DNA of 64,000 nt. Source: Geomicrobium halophilum. GTDB taxonomy: Bacteria; Bacillota; Bacilli; Bacillales; Marinococcaceae. The notes below the pieces were generated by a model, which saw only the letters and a program-made list of their open reading frames with translations, was not told where the DNA came from and made no database searches. Positions 28,018 through 35,906 of the stretch are shown here, piece by piece (within the stretch, counting starts at the first letter, position 1; each line of letters starts with the position of its first letter). The position numbers and the translations under genes were made by a program. Location of the stretch: NCBI RefSeq assembly GCF_014207655.1, contig NZ_JACHHJ010000004.1, positions 248,001 through 312,000 on the forward strand, read 5' to 3'.

Positions 28018-28686
28018 TTAAACCTCCACTTTATAACCAACCCCACGAATCGTTCGAATCGTTAGGGAATCTGTAACTTTAGAGAATCGCTCCCGCAGCC
28101 GTTTTATATGAACATCAATGGTACGGTCGTCACCGCTGAAATCACTTCCCCAGATCAGTTCAATTAACATTTCACGCGTAAAGGTCTGGTTGGGAAAACT
28201 GGCAATCTGTGCAAGCAATTCAAACTCCTTCATCGGAAGCATCATCGTTTTACCTTTGCATTCGACTTCATAGCTTTTGCGATCAATGGTGATATCCCCA
28301 AGAGTGATGATTTCCTGGTTCACCATTCGAAAACGACGTAACAACGCTTTAATTCTAAAGATCAACTCTTTACGTTCAAATGGCTTCGTTACATAATCAT
28401 CCGTCCCTGCCGCAAAACCTTTCGCCTTATCTTCCATTTGCCCCTTTGCGGTTAACATGAGCACAGGGATGTCATAATCTGATCGTATTTCTTTACATAG
28501 CTCGTACCCATTGACGTTTGGCATCATCACATCGACAATCGCCAAATGAATCGTATGTTCTTCAAGAACGTTTAAGGCTATTTTCCCATCTTCGGCTTGA
28601 AAAACCTGATAACCTTCGTTTTCAAGATCATCGCTCACAAACTCACGTAAATGAGCATCATCATCAGCTAATAATAACGAAATCAT
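28018..28686 (-). CDS. hssR: Heme response regulator HssR (OmpR/PhoB type)
   Basis: A 222-residue response regulator. The receiver domain has LADDD at the N-terminus, phospho-acceptor Asp52 (AIVDVMMPNVNG) and YVTKPFERKELIFRI. The winged-helix output domain has FTREMLIELIWG and DDRTIDVHIKRLRERF and ends GVGYKVEV. Its closest match that I recognise is HssR of Gram-positive heme-stress systems. The ATG at 28686 is eight bases after GGAGG; the ATG two codons upstream would be too close. It is cotranscribed with hssS and should activate hrtBA through the direct repeat at 30932-30951. Confidence 0.83.
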   Translation of the reverse strand: MISLLLADDDAHLREFVSDDLENEGYQVFQAEDGKIALNVLEEHTIHLAIVDVMMPNVNGYELCKEIRSDYDIPVLMLTAKGQMEDKAKGFAAGTDDYVTKPFERKELIFRIKALLRRFRMVNQEIITLGDITIDRKSYEVECKGKTMMLPMKEFELLAQIASFPNQTFTREMLIELIWGSDFSGDDRTIDVHIKRLRERFSKVTDSLTIRTIRGVGYKVEV

Positions 28687-28751
28687 AACCATCGCCTCCT
28701 CTCTTCATTATGTCTGCACAACCATACATTTAGCAAAAAATAATAATGAAT

Positions 28752-28782
28752 AGAACATTTGTTCGTGATTTTATGTTATACT
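28752..28782 (+). promoter_or_regulatory. LexA-type SOS box with extended -10 promoter
   Basis: AGAACATTTGTTCG at 28752-28765 fits the Bacillus LexA/DinR box core GAAC-N4-GTTC with one outer-base mismatch to CGAAC-N4-GTTCG. Nine bases further on, TGTTATACT (28774-28782) is an extended -10 element (TGnTATACT). LexA bound here would cover the upstream promoter region of the coiled-coil gene that starts at 28824. Confidence 0.6.
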
Positions 28783-28823
28783 CTAAGAAAGTAGCTTCGC
28801 CTATTTTGAGGGGAGAGGATGAA

Positions 28824-29165
28824 ATGAAACAAAATGAAGGATTGTCGCAAATATTAACAAAAGTTCGAGAGGTTAGTATAGTAGTAGAAAAACTTAGGAT
28901 TGAAGTAGGGAACGTCAAGGAAGAACAGAAACATATGCAAGAAGAGCAACAATTGATCAAAAATGACCTGAACACCGTGAAAGAAGAGCTCAACACCTTT
29001 AAAGAAGAAGCTGAGCTTCGTTTTAAGCAACTAGAACATCTGGGTAGAGAAATTAACACAACATCAAAAAACATTGCCAAAAACCAAGAAAGGCAAGAAG
29101 ATGTTTTTAACTTATTATCGCACCGCCCCATTGAGCTTGAAGTTCAATTTATAAAAGTAAGGTAA
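28824..29165 (+). CDS. Small coiled-coil protein, predicted LexA-controlled
   Basis: A 113-residue protein of no family that I recognise. Nearly all of it is charged heptad-like helix: KVREVSIVVEKLRIEV, then EEQKHMQEEQQLIKNDL and FKEEAELRFKQLEHLG, so a long coiled coil is expected. No signal peptide or membrane segment is seen. The ATG at 28824 follows GGAGAGG by five bases. An ATG at 28746 in the same frame lies upstream of the -10 element and cannot be used from that promoter. The SOS box upstream suggests induction by DNA damage. It lies between hssR and hrtB but is not otherwise linked to heme. Confidence 0.65.
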   Translation: MKQNEGLSQILTKVREVSIVVEKLRIEVGNVKEEQKHMQEEQQLIKNDLNTVKEELNTFKEEAELRFKQLEHLGREINTTSKNIAKNQERQEDVFNLLSHRPIELEVQFIKVR

Positions 29166-29324
29166 AGCCCACTTTAGTAAATCACCCCCAGGGGTAAACA
29201 CCATCGGATCCGACTTTTATCGACAAAATAAATTTCACGCGGGATTGCTGATTAAAGTGGTCACCATTTGGCGCTCCCGTTGAATACCAGCCCCTGACTT
29301 TGAGCTCAGGGAACTACCTCAGGA
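29166..29324. other. Gene-free stretch resembling insertion-sequence ends
   Basis: The stretch contains GGGGTAAAC, GATCCGAC and CACCATTTGGCG, which recall the repeated terminal motifs of IS21-type elements. A second partial match (GGGGTAAAC, CATCCGAC, CACCATTTG) is at 32822-32860. It also has a short hairpin, CCCTGACTTTGAGCTCAGGG, at 29292-29311. No transposase gene is near, so at most these are solo end remnants. The assignment rests on motif memory and is weak. Confidence 0.3.
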
Positions 29325-29360
29325 TTAAAAAAGCTGCAACCTCTATATAAAGGTTGCAGT
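29325..29360 (-). terminator. Rho-independent terminator of the 79-residue protein gene
   Basis: On the minus strand CTGCAACCT and AGGTTGCAG form a 9-bp stem, followed by CTTTTTTAAT, eleven bases after the stop codon at 29372. Confidence 0.8.
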
Positions 29361-29371
29361 TCTTATTCGTA

Positions 29372-29611
29372 TTAAGCTTTTTCAACCACATAAGCTTTTT
29401 TCTCTCGGAAGTATTTCTCACCATCTTCAGAAGAATGCTCAAAAAATCCTTCAAACTCATGGGTAACCTTATATTCTCGTTCAGGTTCTGTAAAAAGCTG
29501 GTTGGCGTTCGTAGATAGAACAACAGCGTCAGTCGTACTTACAAAACTATCGAGTTCATGCGCTTTGTAATGTTCCCCTATCTTTAATGTGTTCAGTCCT
29601 GGCTTGGACAT
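29372..29611 (-). CDS. Small hypothetical protein (79 residues)
   Basis: A short soluble protein that I do not recognise. It is rich in charged residues (EPEREYKVTHEFEGFFEHSS, then KYFREKKAYVVEKA) with no signal peptide or membrane helix. The gene is convincingly real: AGGAGG stands seven bases before the ATG, and an intrinsic terminator lies directly downstream, so it forms its own small transcription unit. Function unknown. Confidence 0.7.
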   Translation of the reverse strand: MSKPGLNTLKIGEHYKAHELDSFVSTTDAVVLSTNANQLFTEPEREYKVTHEFEGFFEHSSEDGEKYFREKKAYVVEKA

Positions 29612-29749
29612 AGATAATCCTCCTTATGAAAGTTTGTTAGAAATGGAATTTCCCGTTCATTTGTTTAGTAAAACAAGAATGAGATGATCAGATGTTGATC
29701 TTCCATGTATCTAGGAGCATAGGGGAAGTAGATCTTTTTACGTCTGAAT

Positions 29750-30472
29750 CTAAGGATCACCTTCGATTTTTTTCCATTGCTTATTGCCTTGAATGACTCC
29801 TGCTATAATCCCAATGATCGGCAGGACTCCTAGCATGGAAATCATCCAGATCGTTGTGTATGGTTCATTCATCAAGACATTGACTGGGGAAAGGCTTCCG
29901 CCAATGACAAAGGCAATCATCGTAAACCGATTGACCGTAAGGTTCACCTCATCCGGTTGCTCATTCCCCCATCCCGGCATGTTTACAGGAATGTTACACT
30001 TCCACCCCGCGATACCGAGTGTAATAAAGAGAGCACCAATCAATACCTGAATCAATACATCCATGATAGCTGCTGGTAATAGCTCCATGTTCACAAATAA
30101 AAAGAAAAAATGTATAAATAACAGCATGCCGCCAATACTTGCCTTGAGAGTGATCATATATTTCTTTACTTTTTTCGCCTTTTCGATATTTTCGTCAGAG
30201 GGAACTTCGTAATCATAAGTCGTTTGTAGAGCGTTATGAATCATAAGCTTCTTCACGCCATTAAGTAGCACTAACTCGAATAGTAACATCCCTAAAATCA
30301 GCCATGCAGCGGCAACCTTTGGCACATAATTTCCAAGATCTCCATCACCGTTCATATGGATAACCATTTGACCTGGAAGCAACGGATACAGCAAAGCGGT
30401 TGCGATAATGGTAACCATAAATAGTACCACCATCCATTTGTCACTCTTATCAAAAAATGAGTAGACCTGCAT
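29750..30472 (-). CDS. DUF1648 domain membrane protein (SdpI-like)
   Basis: A 240-residue membrane protein with about six helices. The N-terminal DUF1648 signature is ALLYPLLPGQMVIHMNGDGD, with the loop between helices 1 and 2 ending LGNYVPK. DUF1648 proteins are related to SdpI, the immunity protein against a Bacillus cannibalism toxin, but most members have no known role. AGAGGGGA precedes the ATG by seven bases. It has no toxin gene next to it that I can see. Confidence 0.8.
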   Translation of the reverse strand: MQVYSFFDKSDKWMVVLFMVTIIATALLYPLLPGQMVIHMNGDGDLGNYVPKVAAAWLILGMLLFELVLLNGVKKLMIHNALQTTYDYEVPSDENIEKAKKVKKYMITLKASIGGMLLFIHFFFLFVNMELLPAAIMDVLIQVLIGALFITLGIAGWKCNIPVNMPGWGNEQPDEVNLTVNRFTMIAFVIGGSLSPVNVLMNEPYTTIWMISMLGVLPIIGIIAGVIQGNKQWKKIEGDP

Positions 30473-30600
30473 ACGAAAATCCCCTCTTCGTATCTATAAA
30501 CGTTATTAATGTAACATGAATCCATCTTTTTAAGCCAGCCGAAACAAAAGCAACGTAGGCACAAACGATCATTAGAAGAAGCACAAACTGAGACGGGGTC

Positions 30601-30817
30601 TTCCTAACTTAAGTGAGAACTTCACGCTGGTATTCCTCCCTTGGGCCGAGAAATTCCAACTCCGCACTGGCCCCCTCCCTGCAGACAGAAATTCCTAACT
30701 TTGCACAAGAGATTCCCAACTTGGGCCTGGAACGCCCTAACTTTCCTGCGGTCCTTCCCAACTTGGGCCGAGTGATTCCCAACTCCGCACTGCCCCCTCC
30801 CTGCAGACAGAAATTCC
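30601..30817. repeat. 21-bp periodic repeat array with flanking 55-bp duplication
   Basis: The 10-bp core TTCCCAACTT (variants TTCCTAACTT, GCCCTAACTT) starts at 30692, 30713, 30734, 30755 and 30776, exactly 21 bp apart. A 55-bp block (30641-30695, TTGGGCCGAG to ATTCC) is repeated almost exactly at 30763-30817. Further copies of the core occur out of phase at 30601 and 30654. On the minus strand the array would encode heptapeptides of the type KLGISxx, but no Shine-Dalgarno sequence or convincing start supports a gene. It lies in the gap upstream of the HssR box. Confidence 0.8.
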
Positions 30818-30931
30818 GGTGTCGGGGCAAATTTTCAGCAAGGTCTGCTACCACCTTATGTTCCTTACGTTTCCTTCGTCTTCGTATATGCTATGCTCGC
30901 CTTCATAACCTTCAACTTCCTGCCTTCATTT

Positions 30932-30951
30932 GTTCATATTGCGTTCATAAA
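30932..30951 (+). promoter_or_regulatory. HssR-type direct repeat in the hrtBA promoter
   Basis: GTTCATATT-GC-GTTCATAAA is nearly identical to the published staphylococcal HssR site (GTTCATATT-N2-GTTCATATT), with mismatches only at the end of the second repeat. It lies 62 bp upstream of the hrtB start, and an AT-rich -10 candidate (TAATAAT, 30958) follows at the expected distance for an activator covering the -35 region. Confidence 0.8.
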
Positions 30952-31012
30952 TCTCCTTAATAATGAGAGATAGATGGTTGATCAATCAACATCATTACAA
31001 GGGGGTCATCAC

Positions 31013-32119
31013 GTGTTTCTAGCACTGAGAGAATTAGCTTATTCCAAGCTAAGATATATCATGGTCGGCCTTATCATCTTTCTATTATCGTTTTTAGTAC
31101 TTTTTGTATCCGGACTTGCACAAGGGCTTGCGAACGATAATGCTGCTGCTATTCAAAACATGGAAAATGAAGCTGAATATTTCGTCATCGATGAAGAAGC
31201 TGAACTGCAACTGACACGTTCACTCATTGACGACGAGGATCAACAAATCGTCAATAACCATGTTGATGATACCCAAATTTTGGGTGTGCATCAAGGAACG
31301 ATTCAGGATGAGGAAGAATCTATCACGGATATTACTAAATTTTTCGTCGATCCAGACTCCAATTTGTATCCTGAAGTTACCGAAGGCGAGCTGCCATCTG
31401 AGGGACATGAAGTACTCGCCAATGAATCGATTCAAGAAGATGGTTATGCCGTTGGTGATGAATTTCTCGAAGATACGACTGAAGAAATTTTTACAATTTC
31501 AGGTTTTACGAGCAACCAAACCTATAGCCATACCCCGGTTTTATATGTAACCGAAGAGGGTTGGCAGGAAATGAGCGGGAGCGACCCGGGAAGTGATGAC
31601 GATGAACTTCTGGCAAGCGCGCTCGTGCTCCCGGAGATTAGTGAGGAGACGGTCAATGATCTGAACAACGAACTCGGAGACGGCGAAGTGGTTACTATAC
31701 AAGAATCACTTTCCGGAATTCCTGGTTATAGTGAGGAGCAAGGCTCGTTGTGGATGATGATTGTTTTCCTATTCATCATTTCAGCATTCGTGCTCGCGGC
31801 ATTCTTTTATGTCATCACTATCCAGAAATTGACGCAATTTGGGATTTTAAAAGCAATCGGAGCAAACGTAAGTGAGCTTGCCCGGGCCATTCTCGTACAG
31901 GTTGTCATCATTTCTGTTACAAGTGTCGCAGTAGGCATCGGTGCAACTTATCTGGTTGCCGCATTATTGCCAGTAGGGATGCCTTTCATGTTACCAGTGA
32001 CGATGGTTGCATTGCTTGCCGGACTATTTATCGTTGTCGCTATACTTGGTTCACTGCTCTCCCTCTATAAAGTGAAAAAAGTCGATGCTCTTGAAGCGAT
32101 TGGAGGAATGGAAGCATGA
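31013..32119 (+). CDS. hrtB: Heme efflux ABC transporter permease HrtB
   Basis: A 368-residue FtsX/MacB-type permease. It has a first helix (VGLIIFLLSFLVLFVSGLAQ), a large acidic extracytoplasmic domain of about 200 residues, and three C-terminal helices with FFYVITIQKLTQFGILKAIG and the terminal VDALEAIGG. These motifs match HrtB, which with HrtA removes heme from the membrane. The start is GTG at 31013, six bases after AAGGGGGT; the ATG at 30974 has no such site. The stop overlaps the hrtA start by four bases. An HssR-type box lies upstream. Confidence 0.87.
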   Translation: MFLALRELAYSKLRYIMVGLIIFLLSFLVLFVSGLAQGLANDNAAAIQNMENEAEYFVIDEEAELQLTRSLIDDEDQQIVNNHVDDTQILGVHQGTIQDEEESITDITKFFVDPDSNLYPEVTEGELPSEGHEVLANESIQEDGYAVGDEFLEDTTEEIFTISGFTSNQTYSHTPVLYVTEEGWQEMSGSDPGSDDDELLASALVLPEISEETVNDLNNELGDGEVVTIQESLSGIPGYSEEQGSLWMMIVFLFIISAFVLAAFFYVITIQKLTQFGILKAIGANVSELARAILVQVVIISVTSVAVGIGATYLVAALLPVGMPFMLPVTMVALLAGLFIVVAILGSLLSLYKVKKVDALEAIGGMEA

Positions 32120-32814
32120 CAGCTAAATTAGTTATGGAAAATATAGGGATGAAATTCGGTGAAGGTAGCGGGAAAACGACCGTGCTTGATGATGTAAATC
32201 TGTCCATTGATACAGGAGAATTCGTAGCCATCACAGGACCTTCAGGTTCAGGAAAAAGCACTTTGCTTTCCATCGCCGGGGCTCTGCTTACACCCACTCG
32301 AGGGAGGCTGTTACTCAATGGGGAAAACGTCTCCACATTGAGTCCTAAGGAAAGTACAGCGATGCGGCTGCATAACATTGGCTTTATTTTTCAATCGGCG
32401 CATTTGATTCCATATCTTCGCGTTGAAGATCAATTGCTTTATATCGGTAAAATCGCGAAGCTTCCCAAACAACAAGCGAAAAAGCGTGCACATGAACGGT
32501 TAGCGATGTTGGGACTTACGCATCGAAAAAGACACTATCCGGCAAACTTGTCTGGCGGAGAGCGTCAGCGGGTTGCGATTGCACGCGCATGGATGAACGA
32601 TCCGGAGTTATTGCTAGCTGATGAACCAACCGCGAGTCTTGATGCTTCCAGAGGACAAGAAGTGGTCGAGACGTTGGCCAAACAGGTGAAAGAGCAGCAA
32701 AAAGCCGCAGTCATGGTTACCCACGACACACGTTTATTTGATCTATGCGATCGTGTCATCACACTTTCCGACGGAAAAATTGAACAAAGCATGAAAGAAA
32801 TGGTAAGCACATAG
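32116..32814 (+). CDS. hrtA: Heme efflux ABC transporter ATPase HrtA
   Basis: A 232-residue ABC ATPase of the LolD/MacB type. It has Walker A (ITGPSGSGKSTLLSIAGA), the Q-loop (GFIFQSAHLIPYL), the signature LSGGERQRVAIARAW, Walker B with LLLADEPTASLD, and the H-loop in VMVTHDTR. It is translationally coupled to hrtB (ATGA overlap) and would power heme export by HrtB. Regulation is predicted through HssR. Confidence 0.88.
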   Translation: MTAKLVMENIGMKFGEGSGKTTVLDDVNLSIDTGEFVAITGPSGSGKSTLLSIAGALLTPTRGRLLLNGENVSTLSPKESTAMRLHNIGFIFQSAHLIPYLRVEDQLLYIGKIAKLPKQQAKKRAHERLAMLGLTHRKRHYPANLSGGERQRVAIARAWMNDPELLLADEPTASLDASRGQEVVETLAKQVKEQQKAAVMVTHDTRLFDLCDRVITLSDGKIEQSMKEMVST

Positions 32815-32875
32815 CCAATAAGGGGTAAACGTAGCATCCGACGATTTTGCCACCATTTGTTGTTAAATAGCATGG

Positions 32876-32900
32876 AGCCCGCCTAATAAGACGGGCTTTC
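32876..32900 (+). terminator. Possible terminator after hrtA
   Basis: AGCCCG and CGGGCT form a 6-bp stem with a 10-base loop, followed by only a short T-run (TTTC), about 60 bp after the hrtA stop. It is weak but the only hairpin in the position expected for an hrtBA terminator. Confidence 0.4.
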
Positions 32901-32999
32901 CACCCAATACTTAATTCACCATCACAATAGCTATCTTTTATCTAAGTCCATCTCAAATCGCTCATAAGCCTTTTAACACTAGGGGAGCATACCAAAACA

Positions 33000-33576
33000 A
33001 ATGAATTCATCCCCTGCATCGAGGGTGGAATAAGGGTTTGCCCCTCTTTTTCCAGTAATTAATCATACATTTGGTTAGATTTTTCCACCAATTGAGCACT
33101 GTATTTTTCAATCGCTTTACGCCAAACAAAGGTAATTTTATTGGCGTTCGCTTAGATTTTGGTTCCATCAATAAAATTGCTTCCTCTTCAATCTGTTCTT
33201 CTTGCACAAGCTGGCTACGAAATTGGATGAAGCACTGACGCAGTAATTCTTTTACGTCTGGATGAACACGGAAACGATTAATCGTGCGGTAACTCGGGTC
33301 ATACCCTTGAGCCAGCCACATCATACGTACACGATCTTGCAGTTATGCTTCAATCTTCCTGCCAGAAAAAACCGATTGCGTTTGCGCACATAAAATGACT
33401 TTCATCATCCGCGGATGATAAGCTGGACAACCCGTTTCACGCTGGAAAGCTTCGAATGCATCATCCGGGGTATTTTCCACCGTATCATGCACAGCGTAAG
33501 CTATATCATTTTCTTGCATTTGGATTTCCAAATCTAGCGGCAAAACAACTTGATCCATGTTATAATGTTTAAACAT
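33000..33576 (-). pseudogene. Broken IS1182-family transposase (N-terminal part)
   Basis: The frame starting at 33576 (MFKHYNMDQVVLPLDLEIQM) continues through CPAYHPRMMKVILCAQTQ and SVFSGRKIEA, then meets a TAA. It continues in the same frame as LQDRVRMMWLAQGYDPSY and FRVHPDVKELLRQ. Near 33165 the frame shifts to IDGTKI-stop-ANANKITFVWRKA. These are the N-terminal features of IS1182 transposases, which are about 450-550 residues; only about 190 remain and the DDE core is missing. A GGGCACC/GGTGCCC hairpin (33580-33632) precedes the gene. The copy must be inactive. Confidence 0.85.
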
Positions 33577-33660
33577 AAGGGCACCTCCGCTGTTATTATG
33601 TGGTTACTTTAATTTTATCAGAGGGTGCCCTTTTTGTTTACGACAATTAATCGATCATAT

Positions 33661-33707
33661 AAAAAAAGCGTGGTACTTCCCTTCATCGGTCAGTACCACG
33701 CTTTTTT
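33661..33707 (-). terminator. Bidirectional terminator after the GatD-like gene
   Basis: AAAAAAGCGTGGTACT and AGTACCACGCTTTTTT form a 16-bp stem, with A- and T-runs that work in both directions. It lies about 60 bp after the stop of the dehydrogenase gene at 33768. Confidence 0.85.
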
Positions 33708-33767
33708 CATTCTTACGGGGTTTTGTCCCAGCCCCTTTTGTTAAATAGTTTCTCGCTTAAACTCCAG

Positions 33768-34817
33768 CTAAAAAGACACCAATACCTTATTGTGTGTCAA
33801 TGTCCCGTCCGCCATCTTTTTAAGATAACGACCAAGGTCATCTACGCCAATCAAACGAGAGATCATCGGTTTAAATTGAATATCACCTTCGCCCATATGT
33901 TTTAATGTCGATTGCCACGCTTGACCGGGATAAGGTGAGGTGTAAGAATTCCAGGATCCTTTAATCGTTATTTCACCCCGCATGATGTGATCCATGGCTT
34001 CTTTATTCAACGCTAGCCCCTGGTGAGTGATGCCTAAAAAGATGACCTGTCCTTTTTTTCTTGCAGCTAAAATTGCCTGCTGTTGTGTAATCACACTTCC
34101 TGCCGTTTCAGCAACGACATCAGCCCCGCCCTCCGTATATGTTCTTACTTTATCAATCATATTGTTTTCTTTAGCATTCACGGTTATATCAGCGCCAAGT
34201 TCTTTAGCCAATGTCAGTTTATCCTCGAAGATGTCCACGGCAATCACTGTCGTTGCGCCAAAAATCTTCGCCCATTGCAATGTCAACTGGCCGATTGGAC
34301 CACAACCTATGACGACAACAGCATCTCCTGGCTGAATGGCTGCTTTTTGCAAACCATGATATCCAATGCTCGCCGGTTCCGTACCTGTTGCCGTTTCAAA
34401 ATCCAGGCGATCATCTATAGGCAGTACGTGATTATTCGGAACTTTGACATATTCCGCAAAAGCACCGTCACTTCCCGTGCCGATGATATTATAGTCATCA
34501 CACAACCCGTAATGACTCGCTTTACAATGACGGCATTTGCCACAAGGTACCAATGGTGCAACCACAACACGAGCACCCGTTTTGAGGTAACCTGAATTTT
34601 TTCCTATTTCCATGATGGTTCCGGAAAATTCATGGCCGAGAATAAGCGGATATTTACGGGCGCCGGTAACCATTGATCTCGGAACGTCGGAACCACAAAT
34701 GCCACAATACTTTACTTTAATAAGGATCTCATCTTCACCTAATTGTGGTATATCCACCCATTCTGAACGAATATCACCCAGACCATATAAAACTGCTGCT
34801 TTCATTTTTTCTTTCAA
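33768..34817 (-). CDS. Galactitol-1-phosphate 5-dehydrogenase-like zinc dehydrogenase
   Basis: A zinc-dependent medium-chain dehydrogenase of about 350 residues. It shows YCGICGSDVPR, GHEFSGTIMEIG, the structural zinc loop CGKCRHCKASHYGLC, the NAD motif VIGCGPIGQLTLQWA and the GatD-like segment GSWNSYTSPYPGQAW. That pattern resembles galactitol-1-phosphate dehydrogenase, which oxidises a sugar alcohol phosphate to a keto-sugar phosphate. The start is probably TTG at 34817, six bases after AGGTG; the ATG at 34805 lacks good spacing. The gene is divergent from araD and an AraR-type palindrome lies just upstream, so a role in arabinose or pentitol use is inferred. Confidence 0.83.
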   Translation of the reverse strand: MKEKMKAAVLYGLGDIRSEWVDIPQLGEDEILIKVKYCGICGSDVPRSMVTGARKYPLILGHEFSGTIMEIGKNSGYLKTGARVVVAPLVPCGKCRHCKASHYGLCDDYNIIGTGSDGAFAEYVKVPNNHVLPIDDRLDFETATGTEPASIGYHGLQKAAIQPGDAVVVIGCGPIGQLTLQWAKIFGATTVIAVDIFEDKLTLAKELGADITVNAKENNMIDKVRTYTEGGADVVAETAGSVITQQQAILAARKKGQVIFLGITHQGLALNKEAMDHIMRGEITIKGSWNSYTSPYPGQAWQSTLKHMGEGDIQFKPMISRLIGVDDLGRYLKKMADGTLTHNKVLVSF

Positions 34818-34834
34818 TAGGTACACCTCACATG

Positions 34835-34846
34835 TTGTACGTACAA
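34835..34846. promoter_or_regulatory. AraR-type operator before the GatD-like gene
   Basis: TTGTACGTACAA is a perfect 12-bp palindrome 18 bp upstream of the TTG start. It matches the core of sites at 34963-34978, 48957-48972 and 49043-49058, the last two flanking the araR promoter region. Confidence 0.65.
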
Positions 34847-34962
34847 TTAGAACCATTATATAAATGTATTACCCTGATTTCAATGCCGTCCCTATAAAAT
34901 CAAGCATTTATTTGCAATAAACAGGTTGATTATTCGAGTGAATTCCTTTATTATTTTATATA

Positions 34963-34978
34963 ACATGTACGTACAATT
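34963..34978 (+). promoter_or_regulatory. AraR-type operator before araD
   Basis: ACATGTACGTACAATT, with the palindromic core TGTACGTACA, ends 12 bp before the araD start codon, where binding would block transcription or its early elongation. It resembles the AraR sites near araR. Confidence 0.65.
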
Positions 34979-34989
34979 GAGAGGTGCTT

Positions 34990-35685
34990 ATGTTAGAAAC
35001 TTTGAAAAAAGAAGTCCTTGAAGCGAATCAACAGTTAGTGACTCACCATCTTGTAACTTTTACGTGGGGAAATGTAAGCGGATACGATCCTAAAGAAAAT
35101 TTGATGGTGATAAAACCATCCGGTGTCCCTTATGAAGATTTACAAATGAAAGACATGGTCGTTGTTGATCTGGAAGGAAAACTGGTTGATGGTACCTTAA
35201 ATCCCTCATCAGATACACCAACACATCTGGAATTGTACAAAGCCTTCCCGGAAGTCCGGGGTATCGTTCACACACATTCAGAGTGGGGAACTGCATGGGC
35301 TCAAGCCGGGAGAAGCATTCCGTGTGTGGGGACTACCCACGCGGATTACTTTTATGGGGAAATCCCCTGTACCAGGCGCCTAACACCAAGCGAAGTGAAC
35401 AACGGGTATGAAAAAGAGACGGGTACAGTGATTATCGAAGCATTTCATCATAAAAACCCCCTTAAAGTACCCGGGGTTGTCGTCCATGGACATGCACCTT
35501 TTGCCTGGGGACGCTCGCCTGCCGACGCGATACACAATTCGGTTGTTTTTGAAAAAGTTGCAAAAATGACCTTTCTGTCGGAGCTACTTCAGGGCGAACA
35601 ACCACATCGTCTTGACCATCACATATTGAATAAGCACTATGAGCGCAAACATGGCAAAAATGCTTATTATGGGCAATCAAATTAA
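34990..35685 (+). CDS. araD: L-ribulose-5-phosphate 4-epimerase
   Basis: A 231-residue class II aldolase-family enzyme that converts L-ribulose 5-phosphate to D-xylulose 5-phosphate, the last step of arabinose use. Visible motifs are FTWGNVSGYDPKE, KPSGVPYEDL, SSDTPTHLELYKAF, the zinc-ligand region GIVHTHSEWGTAWAQAG with THADYF, and VVHGHAPFAWG. Length matches AraD. The ATG at 34990 is five bases after GAGG; the frame opens earlier at a GTG that overlaps this site. araD stands apart from araB and araA here but carries its own AraR-type site. The 220 bp after it hold nothing that I can identify. Confidence 0.93.
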   Translation: MLETLKKEVLEANQQLVTHHLVTFTWGNVSGYDPKENLMVIKPSGVPYEDLQMKDMVVVDLEGKLVDGTLNPSSDTPTHLELYKAFPEVRGIVHTHSEWGTAWAQAGRSIPCVGTTHADYFYGEIPCTRRLTPSEVNNGYEKETGTVIIEAFHHKNPLKVPGVVVHGHAPFAWGRSPADAIHNSVVFEKVAKMTFLSELLQGEQPHRLDHHILNKHYERKHGKNAYYGQSN

Positions 35686-35906
35686 TTTGAATAACATTCC
35701 ACACAGTTCTAGAGATGGCTGATGCGTAATGATTACACCTTCAAATTCTCCTAAACGCTACTCATCACTGAGCACAGACCGACCAACGATTTGAGTTTAT
35801 GAAGGGGTTCATTTTCGATATTGATTTCAGGCTGCCCCATTATTGCTGAAGCCATCGGCCCAAAAAAATAATAGAAGGCTATGAAGAGGACTATACATCC
35901 CATACC

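Noticed and set aside
28746-28823. Upstream ATG extending the coiled-coil gene by 26 codons
   Set aside because: It lies before the LexA box and the -10 element and has no Shine-Dalgarno sequence.
30601-30817. CRISPR array
   Set aside because: The unit is a 21-bp period with a 10-bp core and no constant-length spacers; no cas genes are in the window.
30609-30854. 81-codon minus-strand frame with KLGIS-type heptapeptide repeats
   Set aside because: No Shine-Dalgarno sequence or independent start evidence; the frame is a by-product of the 21-bp DNA repeat, so it is reported as a repeat only.
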